64,000 nucleotides of DNA from Vitis vinifera (taxonomy: Eukaryota; Streptophyta; Magnoliopsida; Vitales; Vitaceae). Each line of letters opens with the position of its first letter. Position 1 is the stretch's first letter. A program made the position numbers and the translations under genes. Location: positions 17,766,001 to 17,830,000 of the forward strand of contig NC_081819.1 in NCBI RefSeq assembly GCF_030704535.1, in the 5' to 3' direction. Below the pieces are notes generated by a model. The model did no database searches. It was given only the letters and a program-made list of their open reading frames with translations, and was not told where the DNA came from. Shown piece by piece: positions 24,430 to 36,485 of the stretch.

Positions 24430-24800
24430 AATGATTAAAAAATCCTTATATTGTGTCGGTCATTCTGTGATTTAGCACCACTGCGGAGAAACCATACATC
24501 CCTTTCTCTGCTGTATCATTAATCCTCTTAGTTATAGTGATTAATGATGGTTTTGACGGAACATGCCTTCTAGGAAGCGGTGGCTCTGCTATCTGCTTAC
24601 CACTGAGATAAACTCAAGTTGCAAAACCATGAAAGCCACAAAAATATACAGCTAGGCAATAAATCCATTAATTGTTCTTTTGATGCTGGCAAAGACTGTG
24701 ATGTGAGGCACAATTGTGTGGAAAAGATCATTCTTCTCTTGCAAGGCTATCCACATCGATGCCCTCAGCACAAAGGGCACCCTATTGCAATACCAGACGT
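24430..24800 (-). pseudogene. Unrecognised protein-like remnant
   Basis: Minus-strand frames here read in a protein-like way but are broken. One gives YCNRVPFVLRASMWIALQ...HTIVPHITVFASIKR then a stop; another, after a possible acceptor TCTCAG, gives SGKQIAEPPLPRRHVPSKPS...KGMYGFSAVVLNHRM. They do not join in one frame and no start was found. It may be a dead gene or untranslated exons. I do not recognise the family. Confidence 0.2.
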
Positions 24801-25038
24801 ATCCATAAAGTCAGACATGCAAACAAACAAAAATGTAATTTCTCATTTACTTCGAACGATAAGAAAACTTGGGTGAAGATGTATCTGCAGCTAGGATCAT
24901 TATACACTGAACCTTTTTCTATGTTAATCTATATTTGACAATAGGAATGTTTTTATTTTAGTCTTCGCATCTGCCTAAAAATCACACACTCTCATTTTGG
25001 ACAGCCAAACTCAATTTCCAACAAAATGGTTGTTGTGG

Positions 25039-26346
25039 TTAGGAAATATCTAAGTTCGTGACATTAAGCTGGCTTTGAACTTGTGCAATGATCTCAGCTG
25101 AGTCCCGGAGTCGCTGAGCTTCCTCATCGGTTAGATGAACGTTAGCCACACCAAGAACCCCGCTCCTTCCAAGCTGCACAGGCAGGCTCAAGAACACCTC
25201 ATCACCATCAATGCCATAGAAGCCCTTAGCAAGAATGGACACAGGATGGATTCGCCTCTGGTCCCTTAGTATGGTTCTAGCCAGGCTGGCCACCGAGTAA
25301 CCTATCGCCCATGACGTACACGCCTTCAGACTAATCACTTCATATGCGCTATTGATAACTTCTTTGTGTATATTCTCCAGGGTCTCCTTACTGAAGGTGA
25401 TCTGTTGATTCTCTAAGAAACCCAGTATTGGAACTCCTCCCACACTTATGCTCGACCACAGCGCCACCGAGCTGTCACCGTGCTCCCCAACAATGAACGC
25501 CTGCAAGAAATGGTAAAGTATAGGACTTATTTCCTGATTGGCTGCCAAGAAATCGGTGAGAAAGGAGGAGAAAATTGGAATGCTGACCACAAAAACTAGG
25601 TGTTGAATAGTAGCCATAAGACTAACCTTTTTTTCAAAGTCTCACCATCAATTTTTTTCATGTTTATATATATATAATATGAATAATTATGTTATTAAAT
25701 ATTAGAAAAAATAATTAAAACATCTTACCTGAACATCTTGAGCGCTAACATCAAGATGATCTGCTATTAAAAATCGAAACCTCGATGAATCAAGATTAGT
25801 CCCCGATCCAATCACCCGATTAGATGGAAAGCCGGACAACTTCCATGCAACATACGTTAGTACGTCCACCGGGTTCGTTACTATAAGTAGTATGGAATCA
25901 GGTGAGGAGTGTGCAAGTTGAGGTATGATGCAAGAAAACAATTTCACATTACGTTGAACTAGGTTTAGTCTAGACTCTCCAGAACCTTGTCGCACCCCAG
26001 CTGTGACTATGCAGAGATCGGAACCGGCGGTGACCGAGTAATCAACCGACGCAAGAATCTTGGTACGCGGCAAAAATGCGGCGGCGTGCTGGAGATCGAG
26101 CATCTCGCCACGTAATTTATCGGGGTTGACGTCGACCAGCGCAAGTTCGTCTATAAGGCCCTGGGTCAGTATGGTTTGGGCAATGGCCATGCCAACATTT
26201 CCGACACCGATGACTGAAATCTTGGTGTGGCGTTTGGTGGGGGAGGGTGGCGCCGCCTGTTGGATGGGCTTGAAGAAGGATTGGGCTATGTCTAGGCCCA
26301 GTGGGCCGAGGGAGGATGCTGAAGAGCTCTTCTCCATGCTAGTCAT
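25039..26346 (-). CDS. L-lactate dehydrogenase
   Basis: NAD-dependent L-lactate dehydrogenase: pyruvate + NADH to lactate in the cytosol, induced by low oxygen in plants. Two exons, 26346-25729 and 25500-25039, joined GT-AG in phase 0 (...SAQDVQ | AFIVGEHG...), giving 359 residues, normal for plant LDH with its N-terminal extension. Visible residues: GVGNVG nucleotide loop 47-52; Asp72 for the NAD ribose; Gln120 at the position that selects lactate over malate; Arg126 of the mobile loop; Asn158 in VTNP; Asp186 and Arg189 in NLDSSR; catalytic His213 in GEHGDSS. All active-site residues are present, so it should be active. A TATA-like CTATAAAG lies about 52 bases upstream. The intron is 228 bp. 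Confidence 0.95.
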
Positions 26347-26397
26347 GAGGGAAATGGTAATGATAGTTTTTGTATGGTTGGAGATTTGGAGTGGGGG

Positions 26398-26405
26398 CTT
26401 TATAG
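26398..26405 (-). promoter_or_regulatory. TATA box of the lactate dehydrogenase gene
   Basis: CTATAAAG on the minus strand, 52 bases upstream of the ATG at 26346. Confidence 0.55.
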
Positions 26406-26419
26406 GGGAAGTCGGGATG

Positions 26420-28180
26420 ACGGTTGGGAGTGGTTAGTTGTAACCAAACAACCCCTTTCTTGGGACTCAATCCACCACGAAGCTTGGGAATTCTAAGTCC
26501 TTACTTTGAAAATGGCTTGCACTCCTTTTCTTCATGTCCAGTCTATAGGCGACAAGTTTACATTTTCTGATTAAGGATTAAAAATATTTTTACCATATTA
26601 CACTCAATTAAACATGATTAGTTCTTAATTTTGTGAAGACCCACATGAATGCACCTAAATTTATTGCTATTCAATTCAATATTTTGATTGTTTTATCAGT
26701 TTCTTACTTACTTTCAAGAGGGAAACCATTGGCATGGTTGAGAATCGCACCAGTGCCCCTAGAATTGAAGTGTTGGCTTTGTTGGGGATTGGGAATCATG
26801 GAGAATATACAACTACTTTTTCCATTGAAATTAGAAGGCACATGCTTTGACCTAATTCGAAGGGAGCTGTATTCCTTTTCTTTTTCCTCAGACAATTCCA
26901 CATCTTTTACAGCTTCTAGGCTCTTGACTTTTCCTTTGTGTAGCTTAGAATTCAAGGCAATAAGTGAAGTTGAATTCCCATTTTGGCCTATTCATCTGTT
27001 TAATTACCATAATTAGTTTTGCTCTCCTAAAATAGTTTTGAAAAACATGTTTTTGAAAACAAAAATAAAATGCATGCAAAGTTTAATATATTTCCCACTA
27101 AAAAACTTGTTTGATGAGATATATAATTTGTAAGATTATAAAATAGCAATGGGACAAATTTGTTCGAGTATTTGTCACATTCTATAAGACGATTTTAGAA
27201 TAAAGATAGAAGCAAACTCTCAAATCATCCCATAAGGCTAATGGTAGCACAAGCTATGCTCATTAATAAGGTGCATTAACAGTAGGGCAAGCCAAGTTCA
27301 TTGGCAAGGTGCATATAAGAGAAACTTGTAATAACAATAGTTTTTTTTCACTAGTAGTAGAATATTTCATAAAATCATACCATAAATAATTATAAAATTG
27401 TTGTATTTTTTGGATTTTAAGTAGAACTCATTTTTTCAAAAGACGAGTTTAATGTAAAAGTGAATTTGTTTTTTGAAAAGACAAATTCAACATAAATAAG
27501 ACAAGCTTTTTTTATTTATTTCTATAAGGAAAATCCCCATAACAACTTCCTAAGTGATCTTCTTCCTCTCAATCCAATCAAAATGTGCTTGGTAACACCT
27601 CATTAGATCTCAAAGCAAATCACATGGTAACATGTGATTATATTTTTTTTTGGGTATATCCACCAACAAAATCATCTCATCGTCTGGTATTTCAAATTGG
27701 TTTTCATTAAAAAATATCGGTCATGATTTGAAAGGCTGAAATTTACTCTCCGAGGTTGTCTAGACACCACCCTTCCAATGCTCCATAAAAGTGAATATAT
27801 GGTGTTTAAGGCACCATCCTTTGCTCAACACCAGGAGATTATTAAAAATAAAATGATAATTTTAATCTTCATGCATTTTTCTAACTACTGTTACAACTAA
27901 AAATGATGATTATTCTGAAATGATTCTAGGAGATGGTATGAATCATGATTTCCTGAGTCTACCTGACGCTTGCAATTCTTTCCTGGTCACCAGCCATACA
28001 AGCAAGAATTTGGGACACATACATCAACCTCATTTTTTTCTTTTCATGTCTAATAAATCGAACTCATTCCAGTTAATTTAAAGTACAAAAGGTATTTCTG
28101 TTCTGCTGGTACTGGAAACATTCCAGCCATGTATTGTATATGAAGTACCTTGGGTTTGCTAATCCAAATGTAAATCAGGT
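26420..28180. other. Intergenic between LDH and SKA1
   Basis: No gene recognised. Frames of 83 codons (minus, 26704-26955) and 127 codons (plus, 26633-27016) overlap on opposite strands and neither resembles a known family. The rest is AT-rich. Confidence 0.4.
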
Positions 28181-28184
28181 CCTT

Positions 28185-31100
28185 TCATTGAGGCTTTGAA
28201 AGAATGATCACACGGTGATGCCCGATCCGGATCTCGCTTATGCGACCCAGGTGACGAAGAACCTGCCAAAGCACCATATGCTGTAAAGATTCATCCCTTT
28301 ACTTCACTGACTAATAAATGACATTTATTTTTTTATGTAAAATGAAGGGGGAAAAAAAGAAGAAGAAGAAAAAGGATAGTATCTGTTTGTTGGAAGAAAC
28401 ATCTCATCACTATGATTGTGTAATGTTGTTATGTAGTAATGAAGTTTATATATATATATATATATAACATAAAAGAGAAATTACATATTTTTTCAAAATA
28501 GAAAATATTGGAATATAATATAATGTTTATTTTAAACATTAAAAAATAATATATATTTACAAACTAAATATAAATATAACATAATATATCACATTGGATA
28601 TACTATCTTAGGATATCATGTATATTAGATTTAATATCCAAGGATATTATATATCATTAGAAATCATATCCTCACATATGTATTTCCTATTCTATCATAT
28701 CCCGTCAACCAAAAACCTAACCTTAATGCTGGTAAAAGAGCCTATGACAATATGGCTAGAAATTTTACTCCAGGTACTCAATGGAAAGACTATGTTCTAG
28801 TTTTACATCAATTCAGGTTATATTATAACTTTCTCCCTTTCCCCAGATCTTGTATCTAGCAAATAAGAACACTCACTGTTAGTATTGCTCTTCCAGTGTT
28901 GTCCAGCTTTAGCGCAGGTCCTTTGATGTCAGTTTCAAGAAAAAAATGTTTGCCCTTTACTCCTCCTGTCATTGCAATATCTCTTATTTCCTGCAAAGTT
29001 TCATGGTAATACTGAAAATTAGTTGCACAAGTCAACATTGTTTTATATGTTCAGGAAGCTGAAGACTAGTCGAAGCTCCCTATTAACAAGCTGATGTCTT
29101 GAAATTGGTGAAACAAGTATAACACCTTGGATCCTAATACACACACATAGATAGATAGATAGATAGATAGATAGAGAGAAAGAGAGAGAGCTTGGATCCT
29201 AATGCTAGAAAGATTGTACTTCTTTCAGCACATCTCAGATGCTCAGAGATAAGGATTGTACTGCTGGATCCCAAATCATAGCAATCTTAGCAATAGGCAT
29301 TCATCCTCCAGTTGAACAAGTACTTAAAAGGGAATTTCAGATGGTGAAGCCAGGACTAGGTTCACTTACCAAGGCCCTTTCCCATACATTTTCCGCCAAC
29401 TTCATGAAGAAAAATGAAAGTAGTTAGAACAAGTGAAGATTAAGTGCAATCAAATAGGATAAAAAGGCATATGAATGGAGGACCTTCTTTTTTGGGGCTG
29501 CAATGAGCTGAGCATTTGCTTCGGCATATGTTGCCATGTCATTTATAGCTGCATTTACCTTCTCTAGTGTAAGCCTTCCCCTCATGTATCTGCAGGCAGG
29601 GAGACAGAACTAGAAATTGAATAAAAGACACACATACTCAGGAAAAGGAAGGGAACAATAAAATCCTATGCTGATACAGTCAAAGGTATTTGGATGATTT
29701 TGCATTAGGTTGTCTAGAGTCTAAGCTAGTAATTGGTTATTTGTGCCTCAATTAGAATTCTTTTAAAAGTCTATTTTCCTTTCTTTCTTTTTTTGGAACT
29801 TCAATTCTAGTAGTTTCCATTCTATAAGAATATTTATTTGAGTTATTTTTAAAAAATTTATAACCTTCTTTGATGAAAATTTCTTACTACAAAAGTTCCT
29901 ATGACTTTTAAACTTTCTAATTACTCCTATTATTTGGAAATTTTACAAGTTTTAGGGGAGAGAGTGTATCATAGATTAACATACAGATAGAGTTTCCTTT
30001 TTATTTTTATGGTTTCTTGGAATTTATAAGGTTTTCTTAGAGCCTACAACAAAGCTAATTGATGTGAAATGAAAATATAATGATAAATGATAATGATGTC
30101 TGAATCACTTTGTGATGAGACTCTTATATTTCTTTTCTTCAAGAGAGACTCCTAGAAAGGTTTAGAGTAATTTCAAGGTGCTTCCATGTCTTCTTTTCTC
30201 TTCTAAGTCACCTTAGTGAGATTCTAAGGTTCGTCAGTGATTTAGTCCGTCTTTTTGCATGTTCTTTTCCTCTTTATTTTTCCACTTCTACAACCTCAAT
30301 TTCTCTTTCAATTGCTAAAAGAGTGAGCCCTTGCTCCATCCTCATTTGATTGTAGATAACCATGCTAGGAGGGTTGTCCAAAATCAAAGATTCCAAAACT
30401 ATACCCACCCTCCCACTATCCCAAACATAAGAAAAGGTTGGAGAAGATATGAATGCAGTAAGAAGCATACAAATAACCCATTGGAGATGCGTAAGGACAT
30501 TTGCAGTTGGGATTCTTGATCAACCCAAGAAAAGAAATATGTTATCCAGTAAAGAAGAACCATGTACTTACGATGACAGAGAATCCAGCTCATCAATAGT
30601 AATAAACCACAGTGGTGGAGGGGCTCGGCCCTTTTTCTCCTGGATGAACAATCAAAAAGAATAAGTGACTAAGATAGTTTTGACATTCCAAAATCAGCTA
30701 TATGTATTTAAAAAACATTTGCTTCTCTCTATGTTTTTTCCCCCAATTCATGCCATCATTTTCCAGCTTTATGGAGTTTTCCTCATTAAGCTATACAACA
30801 ATGTTTAACTTCAACATGTATAACACAAGTTTTCTTCCATATTTCCACAGCCTAAGGCAACACTTAAACTAATATACTTCAATCCATCTTGGAGTGGTAT
30901 TGTTATATCCAACAGCTCACTTCCTTGATGAATGATCTAGATGCAGTCACTTTAATACTTGCATATACCTTTTCCTTCAGTACTTCATCTCTCAATGGCA
31001 CATTAGTTGATATTTTCCCCCAAGAACTATTTAGATTTTCCTATGCAATGCTTCACTCCTAATTCCTTCCTCCTTTTCATCACTGTAAATACTGAACCTC

Positions 31101-32630
31101 ACTTATGATTTGAAATTTTTTTAGCTTTCAGTGGTTATATGAACTTGTTTGCTTCCATCAAAGCATGGCCAAATGTTTCAATTTACATACACATGCAGAT
31201 TTGGTATCTCATATGCATATAAACAAGAGTGTCAATCCCTAAATGTCAACCTCCTTAAAAAAAGGTAGAAGAACATGTTCCACCTATTTATTATCCAGTT
31301 CATTATTTGTTACCCCTGCTTTTGTTTGGTGTCATCCCTAGTAAGGGATACAACATCATTTCAGTCAGCCCCCGTTATGCAGTAAAATTAGGATATGAGT
31401 TAAAACTCAGATCATAATATAGCACATTGGCTTAATGTTAAATCATCCATAATCTGAAGCCTCAGTGGAATTTAAGATACGCCCATTTTGAAAAGGATCT
31501 GAAGCATATAAAACTCATCCTATGAGACGTTCAAATTTTAATGTATGCTAGGTTGGAGAGTTGGCCACATTGTGGGACTCTATATCTCAGCCCTGGTGTC
31601 ATAACAAGGTTTCTTAACTTAATTTCTTATTACAGAACGAAAAGTAACCTTTTATCTACAGAGTTCTCAGAGAAGCAACTCCTTGGAAATTACAGCTGTG
31701 CCAACTTGAATTTGAGTTGAGGATGTTTCACAATCCCATTCTAAAACAAAAACAAGGAAAAGATGAGGATCATCACCTTGGGCGGCGCTGCAGGCTCCTC
31801 CTCGTGTTTTTCAGAACCAAAATTTGTACATTGTTTAGAGGTTTCTGACATCAAACTGGAATTCAAAAGAAAATATCAGATCTGGAAGTCTAAAGAGAGT
31901 AGATGAAACTGTATTAAAATTGCAAAATTATTATATATATACCTTTTACTTGACTCTAGATTTGAGGGCGCCACTCTATCAGGAAAATTTGAGGGGACAT
32001 AAGAATACATACTCTGCAATTTCTTCTGCTGCCGCAAGGAGGCATCAATGAGTTTCTGCAATTCAATCCAAATCAACACCAACATCAAGCTTTGGCAGCA
32101 AAAATGATCACAATTTTCTGAAATTTTCTCGAAAAATGAAAGTAAAAATGAACATCTTCAAAAAGTTGTCTTCTCAAGGTCGAATTTTCATTTCTCAAAT
32201 AACTTCAAAACTAACAACGAGAGTACTAATGTTAGCTACAATTCGTCTTTCTTTTCTTGCATTTTCTGATCAAGCAAACAAGGCCTAATTCCAGAAATAG
32301 AACGGAAAACTACTTTGGCTTTGGGAATAGCTTCGATCTCGTCTCGCAAGCGGTCCTTGATAGCCTGCACCTGAAGCTCCATCGCCTTCAATGATGCATC
32401 GACCGCCGTCAGATCAGTAATGCTACTGGCGGGATACACTGCCAAACGGAAAAATGGACGGTTCTCATCTGCCGAAAATTGGATATGTATGAAAAGCAAA
32501 ACACAGTGGAATCTAGGGTTTTCTGTCACTCACTGTTTCGGCCGATGACGAGTTCTTGAAGCTCCGTAATGCGAGTGTTGAATGAAGATATTATAGAATC
32601 GAGTGAAGTACCAGCTTCCTTCACATCCAT
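28185..32630 (-). CDS. SKA1, spindle and kinetochore-associated protein 1 homologue
   Basis: SKA1 is the microtubule-binding subunit of the SKA complex, which stabilises kinetochore attachment in mitosis. Nine exons on the minus strand: 32630-32534, 32438-32314, 32055-31943, 31855-31777, 30639-30572, 29589-29484, 29399-29370, 28990-28877, 28262-28185. All junctions are GT-AG with compatible phases, giving 269 residues. The N-terminal half is helical/coiled-coil (DSIISSFNTRITELQELV, LKAMELQVQAIKDRLRDEIE, RQQKKLQSMY). The C-terminal half is the winged-helix microtubule-binding domain (YMRGRLTLEKVNAAINDMA, GKHFFLETDIKGPALKLD, ILTVLRHLGRISEIRIG). Exon 7 is only 30 bases and could be missed by a gene caller. 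The promoter carries an E2F-like site, which fits S/G2-phase expression. Intron 7 (28991-29369) contains a GATA microsatellite. Confidence 0.93.
29149..29190. repeat. (GATA)n microsatellite
   Basis: About seven GATA units followed by GA-rich sequence, within intron 7 of SKA1. Confidence 0.85.
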
Positions 32631-32711
32631 CTCTCTTCTTCTGCTTGATCTGTGATTCTCAGTTCTCACCACCGTGAATCTGTCTCTCAAAATTTCGAAT
32701 CCAACAGATTG

Positions 32712-32723
32712 TTTTGGCGGGAA
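32712..32723 (+). promoter_or_regulatory. E2F-like site in the SKA1 promoter
   Basis: TTTTGGCGGGAA, 82 bases upstream of the SKA1 ATG, matches the E2F binding consensus TTTSSCGC-type core closely (TTTGGCGGGAA). Expected for a cell-cycle gene; binding itself is inference. Confidence 0.6.
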
Positions 32724-32929
32724 GTTTTGAAAGAACTCAAGTCGGTTGGTTAAAAGACTGGGCCGAACCTAAATATGGCCCTCTTCGTCTTGGGTTGGGC
32801 CTGGGCTGGTGTGCCAAGTAGGTCCATTGTAGTAGGTTGGATTTAAGATTTTAGTATGGTATTTTAAAAATAATAATAATAATAGAAAATTAATTAAGTA
32901 TTTCTATCAAGATTTAATAACATGGATGT

Positions 32930-33186
32930 ATTGGGAAATTATAATTAGGGCAAAAGAGGTCAAGTAATAGTGAAAGTTGTGGAGATTGTGAAAGTAATTA
33001 AGACAAATGAAAATAAAAAGGTAAAATAAATATATGAACTTAAAAATAAATTAATTTATTTTTACTTATTACTTAAAGTTGTTATTTTTTACTTTAAGTC
33101 ATATTATGAAATTATTTTATCAAACATATTTAATTTACTTAATAATCTAAATTAAGTTATTAAATTGGTTTACCAAACACCTACTA
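32930..33186. mobile_element. Miniature element, family A, copy 3
   Basis: Closely tracks the right-hand part of copy 1: GAGGTCAAGTAATAGTGAAAG, AAATATATGAACTTAAAAATAA, CTTATTACTTAAAGTTGTTAT, ending GGTTTACCAAACACCTAC. Non-coding. Confidence 0.6.
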
Positions 33187-33559
33187 AATGATTTAATTGA
33201 AAAATTATTAAGAATTCTTAATCACCAACTTCCTGACCCGTTGAGGGAAAAGCTAGATCGAACCTTAATTAACCTTTGCTTTGCCCAAGAGTATTTGAGC
33301 GTACCCATATTTTCAACCCTTGTATTAATATTTAATATCAACTTGTAATTATATAAAGTATGCTCTTAGCTTAAAAATTAAGAACAATTTTTTCCAGACT
33401 CCAGAGTATGATCACAATAGCATGTAGAAATGAGAAATCAAAATTTTAATAAGAGTGAGATTTAATTTCTATACAAATCAAATTTTTATTTCTATTCCAT
33501 TTTTAAAAACAATTCAAACATCTCAACAAATTCAAATGAAATTTATTACGAGGAAAAAT

Positions 33560-33716
33560 ATGTTAATCTAATGATTTAAAATATGTTTTAAATTAATTTA
33601 ATCAAACAATCCCAATACATAAAGTAATAAGTTTCAAGTTAACAACTTAAAAATAATTTAACTTAAAATTAACTTAAGTTATTAAGTAAAAAGTATTAAA
33701 TTTTACTAAATACCTT
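33560..33716. mobile_element. Miniature element, family A, copy 4
   Basis: AATTTAATCAAACAATCCCAATAC, then TTAACTTAAAATTAACTTAAG and AAATTTTACTAAATACC: the same series of words as copy 2 in the same orientation. Partial. Confidence 0.5.
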
Positions 33717-34454
33717 TTTATTATAAAATCTTAAATAAAGTTAATTACAGAAACAAAATCTAACTAGGCCGCCTAATGGAGATTAGGGGCATGTGGTTTC
33801 ATGGGGAAATGCCACATTTGTGGAGTGGTGGCCTTCATTAGGGATCCGGATCCAGGATGTTTGTTTTCATGATGGTGCATAACTTTTTTCTTAATCTTAT
33901 TTATTGGGATTTTAAAATTAAAGTTATGCATGTGTTTGTGTATTTCATGTGCTCCGGGGACACCCTTGGAATGCTTCCATTTTGTGTCTCTGGCTAGGCT
34001 TGGGACCTGCTCCTAACCAACTTTTGAGTCGACCGTACATTCATCTCATCAATGTACTTCAATTTTAAAAAATAAAATAAAATAATTGCTTTTATTAAAA
34101 TACTAATCAAGACCTCGGAAGTGATCATATGGCAACCATTTATATGAATTAATTATAGCACTTTTTTACTCTTTCTATTAAACTACTAATTTAACCCCAC
34201 AAGTTTGAGGTATTAGAGAATAGTAAATCAATGATATAGAAGCTACTAAGATCAATTGTTTGGATCCACTATTGAGAGGTCAATTTTTTTTATTTTTTTT
34301 TATCTTCATAAGAATTTTTATCATTAGTTTGTTCGATTTTATTCAAAAACGTTATAACTTAAAAAAATAACTTATTGTGAAAGTTATAATTTATTTATTT
34401 TTTAGTTATAGGAGAAGTTTTTTTATATTTAGAGGGTCTTCGTTCTTTTAATTT

Positions 34455-34708
34455 TGTTCGAAGTGATTAATTTTCAAATTTTAAGTTGTTTATTTTTTTA
34501 CTTTTTTAATGACTTATTATAAATTATTGGTCGAATGAAAAAAGTCAAAATATTTGACTTTTTCCAAATAGAAAAAGTAATATACGGTTTTTCTTTTTTC
34601 TTTTTAATATTTAATATAAATAAAATATTATAAAAACAAATAAACTAATACTTAATACTATTAAGTCCTAACTTAAAATTAGAATTAAGTAAAAAAAACA
34701 AATACCAT
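34455..34708. mobile_element. Miniature element, family B, copy 2
   Basis: Shares TTTTCAAATTTTAAGTTG, GACTTATTATAAATT, TTTTTCCAAATAGAAAAAGTAAT and AAATAAAATATTATAAAAACAA with copies 1 and 3, ending AGTAAAAAAAACAAATACC. Non-coding. Confidence 0.6.
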
Positions 34709-34799
34709 CTTACTAAAACTTTACTATATGTAAAAAAAAAATGATTTTGGCTTTAATTTTAATTTTTAATTGAAATAAAAAATAAAAAATTATGTCAAA

Positions 34800-35220
34800 T
34801 GAAGCCTAAGCCCTGCTACCTTGGCCTTGTGAGCATTTGCCTTAGATTGGCATGTACAGCTCAATAAATGAAGGAAATAAAAGAAAGTTTTCATAAGGTG
34901 TGAACACATGACCTAAAAGCTTCTAACATGATACCTGAGTTTTCAAAGCCATATTTTCTGATGATATGAAAGAGTTTGGTTGCAATTAAAATTGTAGGGT
35001 TGAATACATTGCACCAAGACTGCCAATTGCCCCGTCAATATCTACCCATCTTGGACCATTCTTTGCTAGGAAGCTTCCCAAGATATGTCACCAGTGTTAG
35101 ACTCTTCAAAACACTTCTTGTAATGTATACATATCCTTCATTTATTGCATATCATAGAAACCATCAAAACATAGATTGGAATAACCAGATGGTCTCCTCA
35201 TTCTAACCACTAACGTATAG
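34800..35220. other. Intergenic, possible decayed transposon piece
   Basis: GC slightly higher than its neighbours at 34985-35215, with a 76-codon plus frame of no recognisable family. No start context, splice partner or terminal repeats. Left unassigned. Confidence 0.25.
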
Positions 35221-35239
35221 GATTAAGATTAAGACTAGT

Positions 35240-35652
35240 GGTGTTTGTTTTTTTAGTTTTTTGTTGAAAGCAATTTGTTTTCAAAATTTAGGTTATTTGT
35301 TTTTCTATTTTTTCATGACTTATTATAAATTTTTTACTAAATAAAAAGAGTCAAAATATACAACTTTTTCTAAATAGAAAAAATAATAGATTGATTTTTT
35401 TTACTTTTTAATACTTAATATAAATAAAATACTAGAAAAATAAACAACTTAATATTTAACACTATTAAACATTAAGGTTTTATTTGAAATTAAGTAAAAA
35501 AATAAATACCATATTTTATAATATTTTATTTTTATTAAGTATTAAAAAGTAAAAAAAACTAATATGTTATTTTTTCTATTTAGAAAAATTTATATATTTT
35601 GATTTTTTCTATTTTATAATAAGTCATAAAAATTTAGAAAAACAAACACAAC
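35240..35652. mobile_element. Miniature element, family B, copy 3 with an inverted partial copy
   Basis: 35240-35512 is a full-length copy (GGTGTTTGTTTTTTTAG ... AAGTAAAAAAATAAATACC). It is followed directly by 35515-35652, which reads as the reverse complement of its left part (AGTATTAAAAAGTAAAAAA ... TATAATAAGTCATAAAAATT ... AAAAACAAACAC). The pair forms a large inverted repeat. Confidence 0.6.
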
Positions 35653-36485
35653 GTAAGACGTACATAAGTGATACGAAGATTAAAAATTGTAAGTATAAAA
35701 AATAGAATGGCAATAATACGAGAAGGGTATGAATAGGATAGCTAGTTGCAGAAGATATGATGTATCTTTCTCTCAAAACACACACATAGAGGAGAAGAAG
35801 ATTAATTGCTTGAGACCAACATACCAAAGACCATGTGCGAGGGAAGCTTCAAACATCAACCGAAAGTGCAGAGACTAACTGATAACTGTCACCTCATTTA
35901 AGAAGAACCAACTACCACTCTTCAAACGAACTACATGCCCACCCCCCCTCAATATCTTCTCTTTTATTTCTTTCATTCACAACCTCTGAACGCACTCTGT
36001 ACTCTGTAGTCTCATCCCCAACAAATGGAGGAGAACAATTCAAGGGATATGAATTCAAGAAACCACGCATGCATCATCACCATACATGCATGCATGCATG
36101 TATATATAAATATATATGCCATGGCTATGGTGCAACTAGCTGCATGTAGCAAACCCACATGAAAAAGATGGTATTAACCTCTCATTTTCTGCAGTCCTTC
36201 CCTATCAGCAAACATTGATTTACCCATTAATGAGAAGATGACGAAGAAGAAGTTGATTAATAATGGAGAAAGTCGATATATTTCTCACTCAAAAACATTA
36301 TCTGATGTACAGTAACTAGGACATAAAAAGGCTTGGAAACACATAAAATCCAACAGCCCATATATGTTATGGAGTTATAACTAAGGTGTAAGTTTTGTCG
36401 CATGTGGTAGCAGCAGAAAATACTTGGTAACTTGAGCCCTTGGAGCTTGAGGCTCAACTGCAGCTCTTTATACTTGGTTAATTGT

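Noticed and set aside
26060-26437. 125-codon plus-strand frame
   Set aside because: Antisense shadow of lactate dehydrogenase exon 1.
36040-36120. Run of GCATGCAT words considered as an RY seed enhancer
   Set aside because: It is a short CATG repeat about 400 bases downstream of a minus-strand gene, not in a promoter position.
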